From NCBI GenBank assembly GCA_033558025.1, contig JAUCEF010000003.1, forward strand, positions 1,514,001 to 1,578,000: a stretch of 64,000 nucleotides of DNA. Reading direction: 5' to 3'. The notes under the pieces are model-generated. The model was not told the origin of the DNA. It searched no databases and saw only the letters and a program-made list of their open reading frames with translations. The position numbers and the translations under genes were made by a program. The first letter of the stretch is position 1; each line of letters begins with the position of its first letter. This document shows positions 23,428-33,714 of the stretch, one piece after another. Source of the stretch: Phytophthora sp. 'mugwort' (taxonomy: Eukaryota > Oomycota > Peronosporomycetes > Peronosporales > Peronosporaceae).

Positions 23428-23512
23428 TTTGACTTTGTTTGTGCGTTGATTATGTTAAGCACGACGGCAGCACCGCGAAAGTCAAGTTTCGTCTTCGGGG
23501 GAGGTCTGAGTG

Positions 23513-24515
23513 ATGCCAAGGGGGTCCGCGTTTACGGAAATCGAGCAGAGCCAGATGCTTGCCTTTCGAGACAGCAACTGGAGTCTACAGGCCATTGCAA
23601 CGCAGCTGGGGCGGTCAAGACTGGCGTGTATAGTATCTGATGGACCCCGAGGGGTACAACACGAAGCAACGCTCCAGCAGACCGTCTAAGATGATGTCAA
23701 AGGCGTCCAGACGTCTCATTCGGGCGGCCTACACGGAGAAGTTCAGTTCTTTTCAGCTGAAGGATAACCTGGAGTTGCCGATAAAGGCTCGGCATGTCCG
23801 TGGTATTCTTCATGACACCCCGACGCTAAAGAACAAGAAGCGAAGGAAGGCTCCAGCTATGAAACCTCACGACAAGGTGGAGCGGGTGGCATGGGCATAT
23901 CCAAGGGCAAGATGGACGGAGACGTGGAAGATGGTTGTCTTTAGCGACGAGAAGAAGTTCAATCTGGATGGTCCAGATGGGTTCAGTATTACTGGCACGA
24001 TCTCCGCACCGAAGAGCAAGTCTGCTCGAAGCGCCACTCCGGTGGGGGGGGGGGGGGGGTCAGTCATGATGTGAGGTGCGTTTTCCTCGCAGGGCAAGTC
24101 GAAGTTAGCAATTCTTTCGGGCACCCAGAACAGCGTGAAGTACGTGCAGACGCTAGAGAAGTACCTACTGCCGTTTGTAGTGGAGAAACACCCACTCGCA
24201 TGCTTCTTCCAGCAAGACAACTGCTCGATTCATGTATCCAACTAGACCAAGGACTGGCTTCAAGTACAAGAATTCGCCGTTCTACCGTGGCCTGCGCTGT
24301 CTTCGGACTTAAATCCGATCAAGAACGTGTGGGGGAAGCTAACTCGTATCGTTTACCCCGGTGGTAAGCGGTACGAGTCCAAGGAAGACCTCACGCGCGC
24401 GGTTCTCAAGGCTTGGGACAAAATTGATCAGTCTTACCTCGATATCCTCATCAATTCGATGCCGGATCGCTGTACTACTGTTCTCAACGATAATAACGAG
24501 AAGACTGCGTACTAA
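23513..24515 (+). pseudogene. Tc1/mariner transposase, frameshifted
   Basis: The start at 23513 opens a helix-turn-helix region (SLQAIATQLGRS). A 1-nt shift near 23635 moves to the frame 23640-24074, which contains the first catalytic site VFSDEKKFNLDG at about 23937-23972. The frame is then lost at a 16-base G run (24044-24059), with a TGA where Trp is expected right after it. The later frames give FFQQDNCSIHVSN (second catalytic Asp, about 24207-24245) and SSDLNPIKNVWGKL (third acidic region, about 24303-24345). The product would have been about 330 residues, normal for the family. Confidence 0.92.
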
Positions 24516-24526
24516 CGATGCATAAG

Positions 24527-24748
24527 CAACGCCGCTAAGCCTGTAAGAAACGAAATATACGCCATCGTTCGTATACTTTTTGCCACCCCCGGAGGCGTTA
24601 TTTTCTGCAGCTCCGTCAATCCAGCTCAGAATGCGAAATGGAGACCACCAATCGACGCGTCTCGCCGGGCTGCGTTGATTGGCCGCATTTTCAACGCGTC
24701 TAAGGATTCTAGTGGCAAAAATGCCAAAAAATGTGCCGTTCTTATAAT
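24527..24748. repeat. Right terminal inverted repeat of the Tc1/mariner element
   Basis: About 222 bp, complementary to the left repeat. Immediately outside it lies a short 14-bp tandem duplication (CCGGCACTGTACTA twice) at about 24764-24791. Confidence 0.93.
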
Positions 24749-24924
24749 TAATGCCGGCACTGTACTACCGGCACTGTACTACCGTCACCATTTCAATGAG
24801 ATGGGCCGACAGAATGTATGCTAAGCGCAAGGTGATCGATAGAGATGACAAGAGAGGAAGTGCTCATGCGGGAGACAGAAGTACAAAAATATAGTACCTG
24901 AGGAGATTGGATTGAATCGGACGG

Positions 24925-26520
24925 CTAGTGGTGAGAATGTTGTGCCCTCACAAGCGTGCACTTTGCAATTGGGCTTCCGAGACTTTGATCCGACCGCATA
25001 CTAGATATTGATGCATCATTGGCTGTTGCTACCTTCAGGCCATGCAGTAACCTGCTCCCGAATAGCATACGTCCTTCCCTTGGCGCATCAACACATTGAC
25101 CGCCAATAAGCTCGCTAACGAGCTCCATCATGAAAGAGCGATGGGGGTCGCGAGCGGTCGGTGGTTTCAAGCCGTCGTGTCAAATATCGTTTGCTCTAGC
25201 AACTTCCACCAAAGCCAATGCTAGCTTCTTGTGCCACGGCTTGAACGAGTGACCATCCGCTATAGAGAATCTACCCCGAATCTGGCCTAGACGATCGACA
25301 CCCTGCATGTTGCTGTTGTACGCGATAACACAGGTCGGAGCTGGAAAGGCAACGTCCTTGCTGCCCATTTTACGGGACACGGGAGTGATTGTGGAAGAAT
25401 CGGCATTGGATACCATATTTACAATACTTCCATCGCTCCAGGTAGCAGAAATAATGCTATGGTCTGCCGAGGATTGCCTGGCGTAAATCCCCTCGTTGAC
25501 AATTATCATGCTCCTTTTCAAGGATACTGAGTCCCGGAAAGTGTTTGCTGTTTGCCCGGATAGTACCACCTACGTATAGCCCCTTGAGACGCAGCTTCTG
25601 ACGTAGCTGGGCCGATATGTAGTAATTGTTCATGTTGACCACCGCGTTTGTGCCAGACGGTGGGCGTGTCACTTCTATTACATGCTGTCGGATAGCGGAA
25701 ACCTTGATCAGCTCTTGTTCCATCCCGTGAGCTTCCTGCCTGGAAAATACTCCGTTTAGACGAACCCAATGTCCGATCGTTTGCAATGCAAGCGATAGTT
25801 TAGCGCATAGCTCGTCGAGCAACATGGCATATACAACCGGAAATGGTACTTGCCGGTAGGTTCATAGGGTTGTATACAATCATATGCCGTCCTTGTCGAG
25901 AGCGACAAGCCACGCTGGCCTCTTCAAGGGCTACTTCACGACCAACATTCACATACTTGTCGCCCGTCACTTTCAGCAATATGAGCAATGGCCTAATGCG
26001 AGCGGCTGTATCAGTGACAAGTATGGTGGGGTTTGCGTTGAAGCTTAGGCATCACCGAAGCAATTTGAATCTGTTGAGAGCCATCACGCTGTCCATTGAA
26101 GTGGTGCTTCCGCCAAAACGAGATCTTCTGGCTGCTCTCCCCAATAGTTCGAGTATTATCCTTTGTCGTTCAACGACATGAAGAATAATATCCCGAAGAA
26201 AGCCATTAGCTCGGACAGCGTGAATACCTGCGATGTTCTGATGTTGTTAGCGACAGCGTTCCATTTGTTTCATGCAATACTTGTCGCCAGAAGTAACGCA
26301 GGTGGTAGGCAAAAGACTTTGAACTGGCGGAGCTAAAAAATATGCTTGTATTCAGGACGCATGCGAGTTTTCACGGAGCCATCGGTACGCCGAAACAAAT
26401 CTGTTGGTTCATCCATTTGACCCACCGGATCGAAGCGCATGTTCTTAATAGTCTCGATTTCAGCTAGGCTCGCCAACGACCTCTCTGGAAACTTATATGC
26501 CTCATAAACTTCTGCCATTT
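24925..26520 (-). pseudogene. piggyBac-like transposase, body, frameshifted
   Basis: Reading the minus strand: IETIKNMRFDPVGQMDEPTD at about 26400-26470; a core segment REVALEEASVACRSRQGRH at about 25880-25940; VNMNNYYISAQL and LRLKGLYVGGTIRANSKHFP at about 25540-25650; and SNMQGVDRLGQIRGRFS at about 25255-25310. These are in the order of a DDE_Tnp_1_7 (piggyBac) transposase. Related oomycete proteins usually have Asp in the first two of these sites; here they read Glu (LEEAS) and Asn (MNNYY), while the third (GVDR) is kept. With the frame breaks this is an inactive copy. Its missing N-terminal part is found inverted at 26620-27030. Confidence 0.8.
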
Positions 26521-26523
26521 CCA

Positions 26524-26589
26524 GCTTAATGTGTCATCCAGTTCCATTTAGCCCGAATGGACTAAATGGAACTGGATGACACATTAAGC
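26524..26589. repeat. Perfect 28-bp palindromic hairpin, 10-nt loop
   Basis: The left arm 26524-26551 is exactly complementary to the right arm 26562-26589, separated by CCCGAATGGA. It lies just upstream of the broken piggyBac body, at the border with the inverted N-terminal part. Confidence 0.97.
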
Positions 26590-26619
26590 AACCGATGGGA
26601 TCGCATGTGTTCGTGCAGG

Positions 26620-27030
26620 TGGCGTGGAGATGAGAAAGCCTGCAGAACATGCTACCGAAGTATTTATTGAGGGAAATTCTCTTGCCAGCGGAGCTAGAAC
26701 ACTGGTATCAATGAATCTTGCTTGTGGAGACGGACGAAAACGAGCCCCTGGTCAAGGCAAAACGACCCCAACCCGCACTCCTCCCACACTGCTACAGGAC
26801 ATTTACGTGGACAAGCTCGTAGCATTCACGCCAGAGAAGAGTCGTGGATGACGGCGAAGGCGTATAGAGTGGTCGGAATAGCCTACACCATCGGGCGGGT
26901 GTGTCGACGACTCAAGAAGGGCCGGTTTGCGTCTCTCTTTCAAATCCGTTGGTTCGATTCGCAATATAATGGCGCTGTTGAACACGTCAGCGTGGGGGTC
27001 GTACAGACCGGCATATAGATTATAACGTCT
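26620..27030 (+). pseudogene. piggyBac-like N-terminal segment, inverted relative to its body
   Basis: The plus strand encodes YTIGRVCRRLKKGRFASLFQ followed by IRWFDSQYNGAVEHVSVG at about 26880-27000. In oomycete piggyBac-like proteins as I know them, this precedes the segment seen at the start of the minus-strand body (24925-26520). Here the two halves face opposite directions across the 28-bp palindrome. A stop follows at 27016. Confidence 0.55.
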
Positions 27031-27770
27031 ATGAGAAACACATTAGCCCAGCAGCACCGTCACCGCGCCCACGTCCACGTCCGCGTCCACGCCCACATCC
27101 ACAAAATCCGCGGCCACGCCCAATAGTACAATTTCGGAGGCGCCAAGCCCTGCTACACCACTCCCGTAGCCAGCAGATTTGCCGCGTGCGACAGCTCCAC
27201 GGCGGTCAATCCTACCTACAACGGCTCACAGCCGGCAACACACCCTCGAGACCAGCAGTTCCGCCTTGTCTGGAAGCTCCGCGCCCATGCCCGGCCGTAC
27301 CGAAATGAGAAGCACGTCCACCCCACCACTTATTCCGCCGTTTCGGCGCCACGCAACCACAGCAGATCACGTACCATGGTGACCACGTCTTTACCATCGC
27401 CGCCACCGCCTATGGCCACATCCACCGCTTCATCGCGTACACCAGCATCATATTCAGTACCGTCAACACCATAGCAACGATCAGCAGTACCACTGTCAAT
27501 GACACCACGTCGGTCCGCCCCACCTTCAGAATCTCTACGTCCAGAAGAAACACCATGTCCGTGGTCAACAGCCCCCCCCCCCCCCAGCAGCTCCACAATT
27601 AACGGCTCCACGTCTACCTCCAGCAGCCCTGCGTCCGAAATCATTACACCCTCACTTGTCCACTGCGTGGATACCAACATTACCACCAACATCATTATCG
27701 CCGTCTCGATCGCCCTGACCCGCTTCTTTAGTTTCTATTGGCGGGAAATCAGGCTTAGTTAGTGGCATAC
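27031..27770 (+). other. Pro/Ser/Thr-coding low-complexity region
   Basis: A degenerate CACGTC/CGCGTC hexamer repeat (27060-27120) is followed by Pro-, Ser- and Thr-rich frames, with a 14-base C run at 27572-27585. Whether it was ever a protein is unclear; it may belong to the piggyBac accessory region. Confidence 0.35.
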
Positions 27771-29346
27771 CTATTGCCAGCATGCTGCAAACGTATCTGG
27801 GACGGCAACGTCTCCAATGGAGAATAATTCACGTCACTGGTCTGTCAAAAACTGCAGAACTGATGTTTCGCCCAGCAAGAAATATACGCCTTCTGTCCCG
27901 GCGGTGTCTCCACCGGGTTTATATAGCGATAGCGTGAGTCCAAACTTCGGCTGGGTGGAGGTTTCGATGACTATCCGGCCTTCAGCAACTTTTGTCAGGC
28001 ATGCTTACACTCGGCAGCTCCTCCGAGCCTGCATGCAGCACCACCAACTCCAGCATCTGCTGCTGCAACTTTTTTGTCTGCATGTCTTAGGCACCGCCGC
28101 TTGTTCAACCCTTGTGCCTTGATTTCACTGTGGCGCTTGCAGCGACGACCGCCGTCCATCCAAGCGCCTCGCTCCTCGAATTCTGAAATGAGAGAGGATG
28201 AGGGACGGCTGGATGCCAATTCGAATCGTCCAATCATATGTAATTTTCAAGTTGGCATTTTAGGTTAAACATTAACATTTATTATTAAAAAAGCCTCGCG
28301 CAAAACCCGCGCCAAAGACGATTTTATACAAATGCTGGTATGAATGCGTCTATTTTGGTGCGACATTCATATTTTAAGTGGATAAGTCATTTATACCAGA
28401 TCAGAAATTATATTCAGTCCTTTGCGCCGTGCAAGTACCAGTTACCGTGTTTTTAGAGATAGCGCCTCATTATTCGTTCACAGCATGTAGTGCAAGTCAT
28501 GCATGTGCAATCCTGGTCACACGCTTGATGCTAGAAGTGCTCATACAGTACGTGGCCTGCCATGTACATGCTATAGCGTTGCAAGAAATCCATTGTCGAC
28601 GCCGCTTCGTCGATGCCACGACGCCGCTCAAAACGGGATTCGCGGCTGTAAACTAGGAGGGTAAGTAAAATAGCATGTCATTTATGCAAAAGGCACAACG
28701 TACCACTGCATTTTATCCAATAAACGCTGCGTTCGACTAGCCGTGCCCATTTAAATAAAATCTTAGCGAATCAGCGCAGACGCGGCGTAGTACCTTAAAA
28801 AGCTAAAAGGGGCAGACTGCGCCCCTTTAGAGTATCCTTTCTTTTGTTGCCACTAAATATAGTACACCGGTTATGTTGTTGTAAGCTCATACGAGTTTTC
28901 TTAGTTTCTAAAAGGGCGCTGGTCCTTCTAAATTGATTTATCTTATATCGGTATACTATAGTTTATCTCTGTGGCGCACGAAAGAGTTAAAACTGGCATT
29001 AGTTTCGAAACGGACAAGGGTTCCATTCAGTGATTGCTCCTGCTAATGTATAATGGACTTGAGATTGTGTACGCGACGTGTTGGCCCAGAATATTACCTA
29101 CCTGGTAGTTAAGTTGACACGATGGTGAGGGGTTACAACAAATTCGCTGTGCCCGCTTAACGCCGACGGACACATCAAACGTAAGATCTTTTGTGCGTGA
29201 AACTCCCACACCGACTCAATATATTGTGAAGCAATAATCTTATACCACAAATAGATCTCCTATTTCCACTCAAGCTCAAATAAACGCCCACTTCGACTTT
29301 TTTGATTCCGACGCACCAGGACGTCAGCAGCCCTTAACTCCATTTG
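27771..29346. other. No gene seen; upstream region of the membrane-protein gene
   Basis: No domain-bearing frame. The last 150 bases are AT-rich upstream of the start at 29347, with pyrimidine stretches but no clear core promoter element that I can name. Confidence 0.4.
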
Positions 29347-32300
29347 ATGAAACCCGCGATCGTCAGACCTGATGCCACTGGGGTGACTAGCCACGCTTAT
29401 GATGGTGGTGGAACCAGCCTGGCAGCTGTGGTGCCCATTCTTCCTAAAACTAGAGATATCCCGGTTGAGCCAGTGTCTGGAATTTGGAAAGCGATTACAC
29501 CTTTTCCAAAAGAAGACATCAAACGAGCGGTTCAAGATGTGGGGCGTTTGATTCGAGATCTAAGGCTGGAGAAAATGTCGTCGGAAGCCAGAGACGCCAT
29601 TGTTCGAATGGCCGAGAGCGGTGAATGTCCGACAATCAGCCTTGCACGAGACCTCTCCAACTGTGGTGCTTTACAGCAATATTCGACCGGTGACGTGCTC
29701 GCCCGGCTCCAGAACTTATTTGAGTTGAGAATTGCAGTTCAGAAGTGTATGATGAAAACTCTTTTCTCCGAGCCTTCTATGGGGTTACTCTCCCTTTGGT
29801 CAGTGGTCCAAAGTGCGTTGAAAAATGCATCTATCAAAGCATTTCAAGCTATGCCAGACCCGAATCATACGGAGATAAAGGAATTAGATCGAGTTGGAAA
29901 GTTAAAACTGCATCTCCCGTCGCCCCAAATTAAGGGAACTGACGTGCTTCAGTGGTCCCTTCAGAGGAGCGCGGCTACGACCGCAACTCCGCTGCCAAAT
30001 CCACCTCTCCCGTTGACCCGAAAGGTGGTTGATGCCGACTTGACGAAGAATTTCAACCGCTTCGAGCCCAGTCTCTGGAAAACTTTCTTCATTCGTTTAT
30101 CGATCGCTGGAGACTTCGTCCAATTGGCATCCCTCTTTTTCACAGCACTCTTCGTACCAATCATGCAGTTGTTACAGACGGACTACTCGTCCAGCGCTGA
30201 GTTCATTCTTCTGAGATTGCTGCGGGGCGCGTACGAAATCTTTTCTTTTGATGTGTCGCCGCTCATTGCGCGTGCTCGTCCGCGCGGGGACGGAGTGGCC
30301 ACGGCCGTTGTGGTCGTCTTACTACTAGCAGCAAGTCTGGCCTATGCGAGTTACCTGTGGTTCATCATATCGGGACGTACACAATACGATAAGATGATGG
30401 CCACTTTGCACAACGATAAGAAACAAACCTGGAAAGGGTTTCCAAAGTGGCAAAGACGTAACATGAAGATTCTCGGCCATATCGTGACAATCTGCATGTT
30501 CGTGTATTTGCCGATGCTGCGTCTCTGTTCCGATGTGATTGACGCGCAATACGTATGGGTTGGAGAAGTGGATGAAGCTACGAACGCCGGCCAGCTCATT
30601 ACCGCCCATTTCGGAAGTGGCAAGACCGTGGGTTGGATAGTCTTTATCGCGTTTGCGGTCGTGGTGACGTTCATTTTCTTGCCATGTGTTCTCCACCGAA
30701 GTACACGCGATTCACGTCCTGCTGGATTGGATAAATCGCCCGTCAAGATGGTGTACGACCTCGACGGCGATGCAGTACCGCTGGACGAACGTATTTACAG
30801 CCAGATATTGTCACGGGATCCCGTTCAGCGCCGGTCGCCTTATCTATCGATCTATGGAGGAATCAAGAACCAATTCTACTTTTATCCGGCCGTTCACTTG
30901 ATGTTTAAGTGCGTCCTGGTCGCAATGGTCGCCAGTGTCTCTGCTGATGAAGGCGCTCTACCTTGCATTTCATACGGAGTGTATGGTCTTCTAGTCGCAA
31001 TTCGTGATCCTTTCAACGACGAGCACAACAATCTCCTGAACTTGAACGGTCACGTCACAGCACTTGGGGTTTGCGTTGGAGGCGTGTATGCTTGGGACAA
31101 CGCAACACCATGGCCAATTGTATCGAAGATCGGCATTGTTATCATTGTCACCAACATCTGTCATATCTTGGTAATTGGAGCCATGCTATCGCTTAGTTGT
31201 CCTTTGATTCGCCCGTATCTCAAAAGCCAAATAGGTTGGCTTAACTTTAGCGACCTATCCAACGGGTATGTTGGTTCTGGGAGTGAAATTGTACCGTTCT
31301 GGCAACTCCACAAAGAAGTTAAGCATCGCGTTTGGCAAGTATGGTGGCGAACGTATTTTCTGGATCTAGTTCGAAACCTGCAGGGCAACGAGAAAACGAC
31401 GACTTTTCAACGTAAACTGCGACACGAGACCACAGAAGCGCACCGATTAGTACAACTCGAGCAACTTGCAATGACAGCAGGAATGCACGCGATGGACTCC
31501 GTAAAATTACGATACGCAGTTGGATTATCGCTTGAAGGATTGGACGTCTTCTGGGACGACGAGTCCGAAAGCGACGTGCATTCGCACTTTGGCAAATTAG
31601 CGGTGCGTCTGGATGGTGGACAATTCTTCATCGTGTACGACGACCCTAACGCGGATAGTTGTGAGCTGTCGGATAAGGTTGATACAGCGGCAGCATCTTG
31701 GACAATACGGTATCCAATTCAGCTAAGATTATTGGAGAAAAATTTCGCCCCAGATATCGTCGCGAAGCGGGAGTTACGTGAGAAGCTTCGCGTCCTTAGC
31801 AAACGAAGCACGAAATTCCAGTTTCCTTTTTCTCGCGAGGAAGACGTTTATATTAAAGATGGAGTGGTTCAAGAAGAGGGTATCCCAGGAGCATTTCTCG
31901 TCAAGGTGATGTGCAAGTACACGTGGGGGGTCGTGTGTGTGGGTTCATCAAACGAGAGCAAGGATACAACTCCGTCTGAAGGATTCCACGTTACGATAAT
32001 CTACACAGATGGAGAAGGTCAATTCACTAACCCATACACCGGACAGCTAGAATATATCAACAATCGCACCGTTGTGATGGGGTCAGAGCACATCGGATTA
32101 ACAGCCCAGATGGAAGAAAGTGAACAGCTTCGTGTGATTTTCAAGCAGACTGAAGCGGTTTGGATGTCAGGATTACAAGAACTTCGTTTGGAAGCTCAAG
32201 AATACCGGAATAAGTCATTCATGCTCAAACTATCCCAAGAGAATCGCGTGCTGTCTGACGCGTTTTGGCGGGATGTGTATCACAACGATCGTTTGCCTCG

Positions 32301-32709
32301 GGAGGAGCTTGAGTACCATCTTTCGATATTGGAGAGGAATGCAAAACTTCGTCATTTACCTACAACTCATCGGAATGAACTGGATCTTCTGTACCATCGA
32401 CTGAAGTACGTTTATTCTCACCCAGCGGTAACGGTATGGTACGTGTTTTGGGACGACTTGTATACCAGCAACATCGAAGTGGATTTCCTGCAGAACCTTG
32501 CACCAGATTTGGATCCCCGATACGTTACATCGATATGCTATCATGTGCTCCCACGTGCCCAACTCGAGGCCTGGCTAACCGAGCGACGACTTGAAAAATT
32601 TCTTAAGCCGGGTCTATTGGATCTATTGTACAAGGAAATGGTTCGTTACGGAGCAACCACCACATGTGATACGACTGCTGATAATGTAGACAATGGCGAA
32701 CAAAGTTAG
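29347..32709 (+). CDS. Large multi-span membrane protein, family not recognised
   Basis: An uninterrupted 1120-codon frame, by far the longest on the plus strand. The first ATG of the frame is at 29347. There is no signal peptide; the first 240 residues are soluble and helical. Hydrophobic segments at about residues 250-277, 317-343, 376-393, 427-450, 515-533, 540-555, 568-585 and 593-618 give roughly seven or eight membrane spans. A long cytosolic-type C-terminal half follows (620-1120), with charged helices and paired aromatic motifs such as WYVFWDDLY. The central stretch (PYLSIYGGIKNQFYFYPAVH) is reminiscent of the TRP-like membrane domains at the end of some large oomycete surface proteins, which is only a guess. 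There are no introns. It lies alone between decayed transposons, with no operon-like partners. Codon composition looks uniform and undamaged, so it is probably functional. Confidence 0.88.
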   Translation: MKPAIVRPDATGVTSHAYDGGGTSLAAVVPILPKTRDIPVEPVSGIWKAITPFPKEDIKRAVQDVGRLIRDLRLEKMSSEARDAIVRMAESGECPTISLARDLSNCGALQQYSTGDVLARLQNLFELRIAVQKCMMKTLFSEPSMGLLSLWSVVQSALKNASIKAFQAMPDPNHTEIKELDRVGKLKLHLPSPQIKGTDVLQWSLQRSAATTATPLPNPPLPLTRKVVDADLTKNFNRFEPSLWKTFFIRLSIAGDFVQLASLFFTALFVPIMQLLQTDYSSSAEFILLRLLRGAYEIFSFDVSPLIARARPRGDGVATAVVVVLLLAASLAYASYLWFIISGRTQYDKMMATLHNDKKQTWKGFPKWQRRNMKILGHIVTICMFVYLPMLRLCSDVIDAQYVWVGEVDEATNAGQLITAHFGSGKTVGWIVFIAFAVVVTFIFLPCVLHRSTRDSRPAGLDKSPVKMVYDLDGDAVPLDERIYSQILSRDPVQRRSPYLSIYGGIKNQFYFYPAVHLMFKCVLVAMVASVSADEGALPCISYGVYGLLVAIRDPFNDEHNNLLNLNGHVTALGVCVGGVYAWDNATPWPIVSKIGIVIIVTNICHILVIGAMLSLSCPLIRPYLKSQIGWLNFSDLSNGYVGSGSEIVPFWQLHKEVKHRVWQVWWRTYFLDLVRNLQGNEKTTTFQRKLRHETTEAHRLVQLEQLAMTAGMHAMDSVKLRYAVGLSLEGLDVFWDDESESDVHSHFGKLAVRLDGGQFFIVYDDPNADSCELSDKVDTAAASWTIRYPIQLRLLEKNFAPDIVAKRELREKLRVLSKRSTKFQFPFSREEDVYIKDGVVQEEGIPGAFLVKVMCKYTWGVVCVGSSNESKDTTPSEGFHVTIIYTDGEGQFTNPYTGQLEYINNRTVVMGSEHIGLTAQMEESEQLRVIFKQTEAVWMSGLQELRLEAQEYRNKSFMLKLSQENRVLSDAFWRDVYHNDRLPREELEYHLSILERNAKLRHLPTTHRNELDLLYHRLKYVYSHPAVTVWYVFWDDLYTSNIEVDFLQNLAPDLDPRYVTSICYHVLPRAQLEAWLTERRLEKFLKPGLLDLLYKEMVRYGATTTCDTTADNVDNGEQS

Positions 32710-32711
32710 CT

Positions 32712-33714
32712 AGTCCAATGTAACCTGACCAAATCGATTTTTTCATCATATTAATCGAAAACTCGCCGAAGTGACAGGCTCAAACCGATGTATTTAGCTA
32801 CTGAAGGCATTTTTTCGAAGTATTCTAATAATGCAGCAACTGGAAGCCTCGCAGCATCCTGTCTTCTTAGCACCACTGCATTCTTGGTCCCAATAACGGT
32901 AATAACACATCGCGTTCCGTTTGTACAATGTTCGCAAGAAACACGTTGGCCCGAGATCTTGTTCCTTTCTAATAAAAAAACCAAAACTATTCTCTTGTAC
33001 TTTCTCGGTTAAGCTTACCACACAATTGCAGACGAGTACTCGATACCAGCACAACATTCATCACATGATCGTCATACCAATGACAAAAGGGTCATTATCA
33101 ACGGTGACCCTGATAAATCACACATTCCACGACTGAGCCATTGCATATAGGACAGAGAAGCTAGACCCATATTTATCGACATTACAGTCGATGCAACCCG
33201 TTCACAAGCAGTACTCAAGCCTCCTACGATCGATCCTTTAAATCCCGGTAGTTCGAGCAACAACTCCATAGAACGACGATCAACGGAATCACAGCTAGTA
33301 GAATGCTTCGTCCTCGTATGTCAGCTTCAGTAAAAAGGCTATTTTCGAGCTGTCCCGTCTTACTTGTAACGGTGTTATCTGAAGAGTGACTTGGCAGTGG
33401 TGTATTAAGAACGTCATTCCAATGACATCACGGATAGGTACCACCCATATGGTACAAGGACCTCATAGCCACCCAATAGGATACCATCGAGGATACTTTA
33501 TAGGTGACTTACAGTTAGTAGGTAGACGTATTAAGGAGATCACCTATAAACATATGGAACTGGTGAGTAGAATCGGATCAAAATTGTAAAAAATACCGTA
33601 AACCCTGCGTATTATCCGGCAGAATGTTATATCCGACACACCAGATCAGCCAATGAGACACCAGTAATTTGGACACATCTGAATTGTTGTCATTTCCGAC
33701 AGCTCCAAAAATAA
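32712..33714. other. No gene recognised
   Basis: A minus-strand frame at 32751-32984 (GTKNAVVLRRQDAARLPVAA, then LLEYFEKMPSVAKYIGLSLS) is protein-like but short and unassigned. The rest shows no signal. Confidence 0.35.

Larger units (their letters stand above)
23198..24748 (+). mobile_element. Complete Tc1/mariner element with long terminal inverted repeats
   Basis: A 1551-bp unit starts with ATTATAAGAACGGCAC and ends with its exact complement. It is flanked on both sides by the TA dinucleotide (23196-23197 and 24749-24750), as expected for TA target duplication by this superfamily. It has long inverted repeats and a central decayed transposase gene on the plus strand. Structure is complete; coding capacity is lost. 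Confidence 0.95.

Noticed and set aside
27179..27762. Secreted Ser/Thr/Pro-rich cell-wall protein or effector
   Set aside because: No signal peptide and frames change repeatedly; the composition comes from simple repeats.
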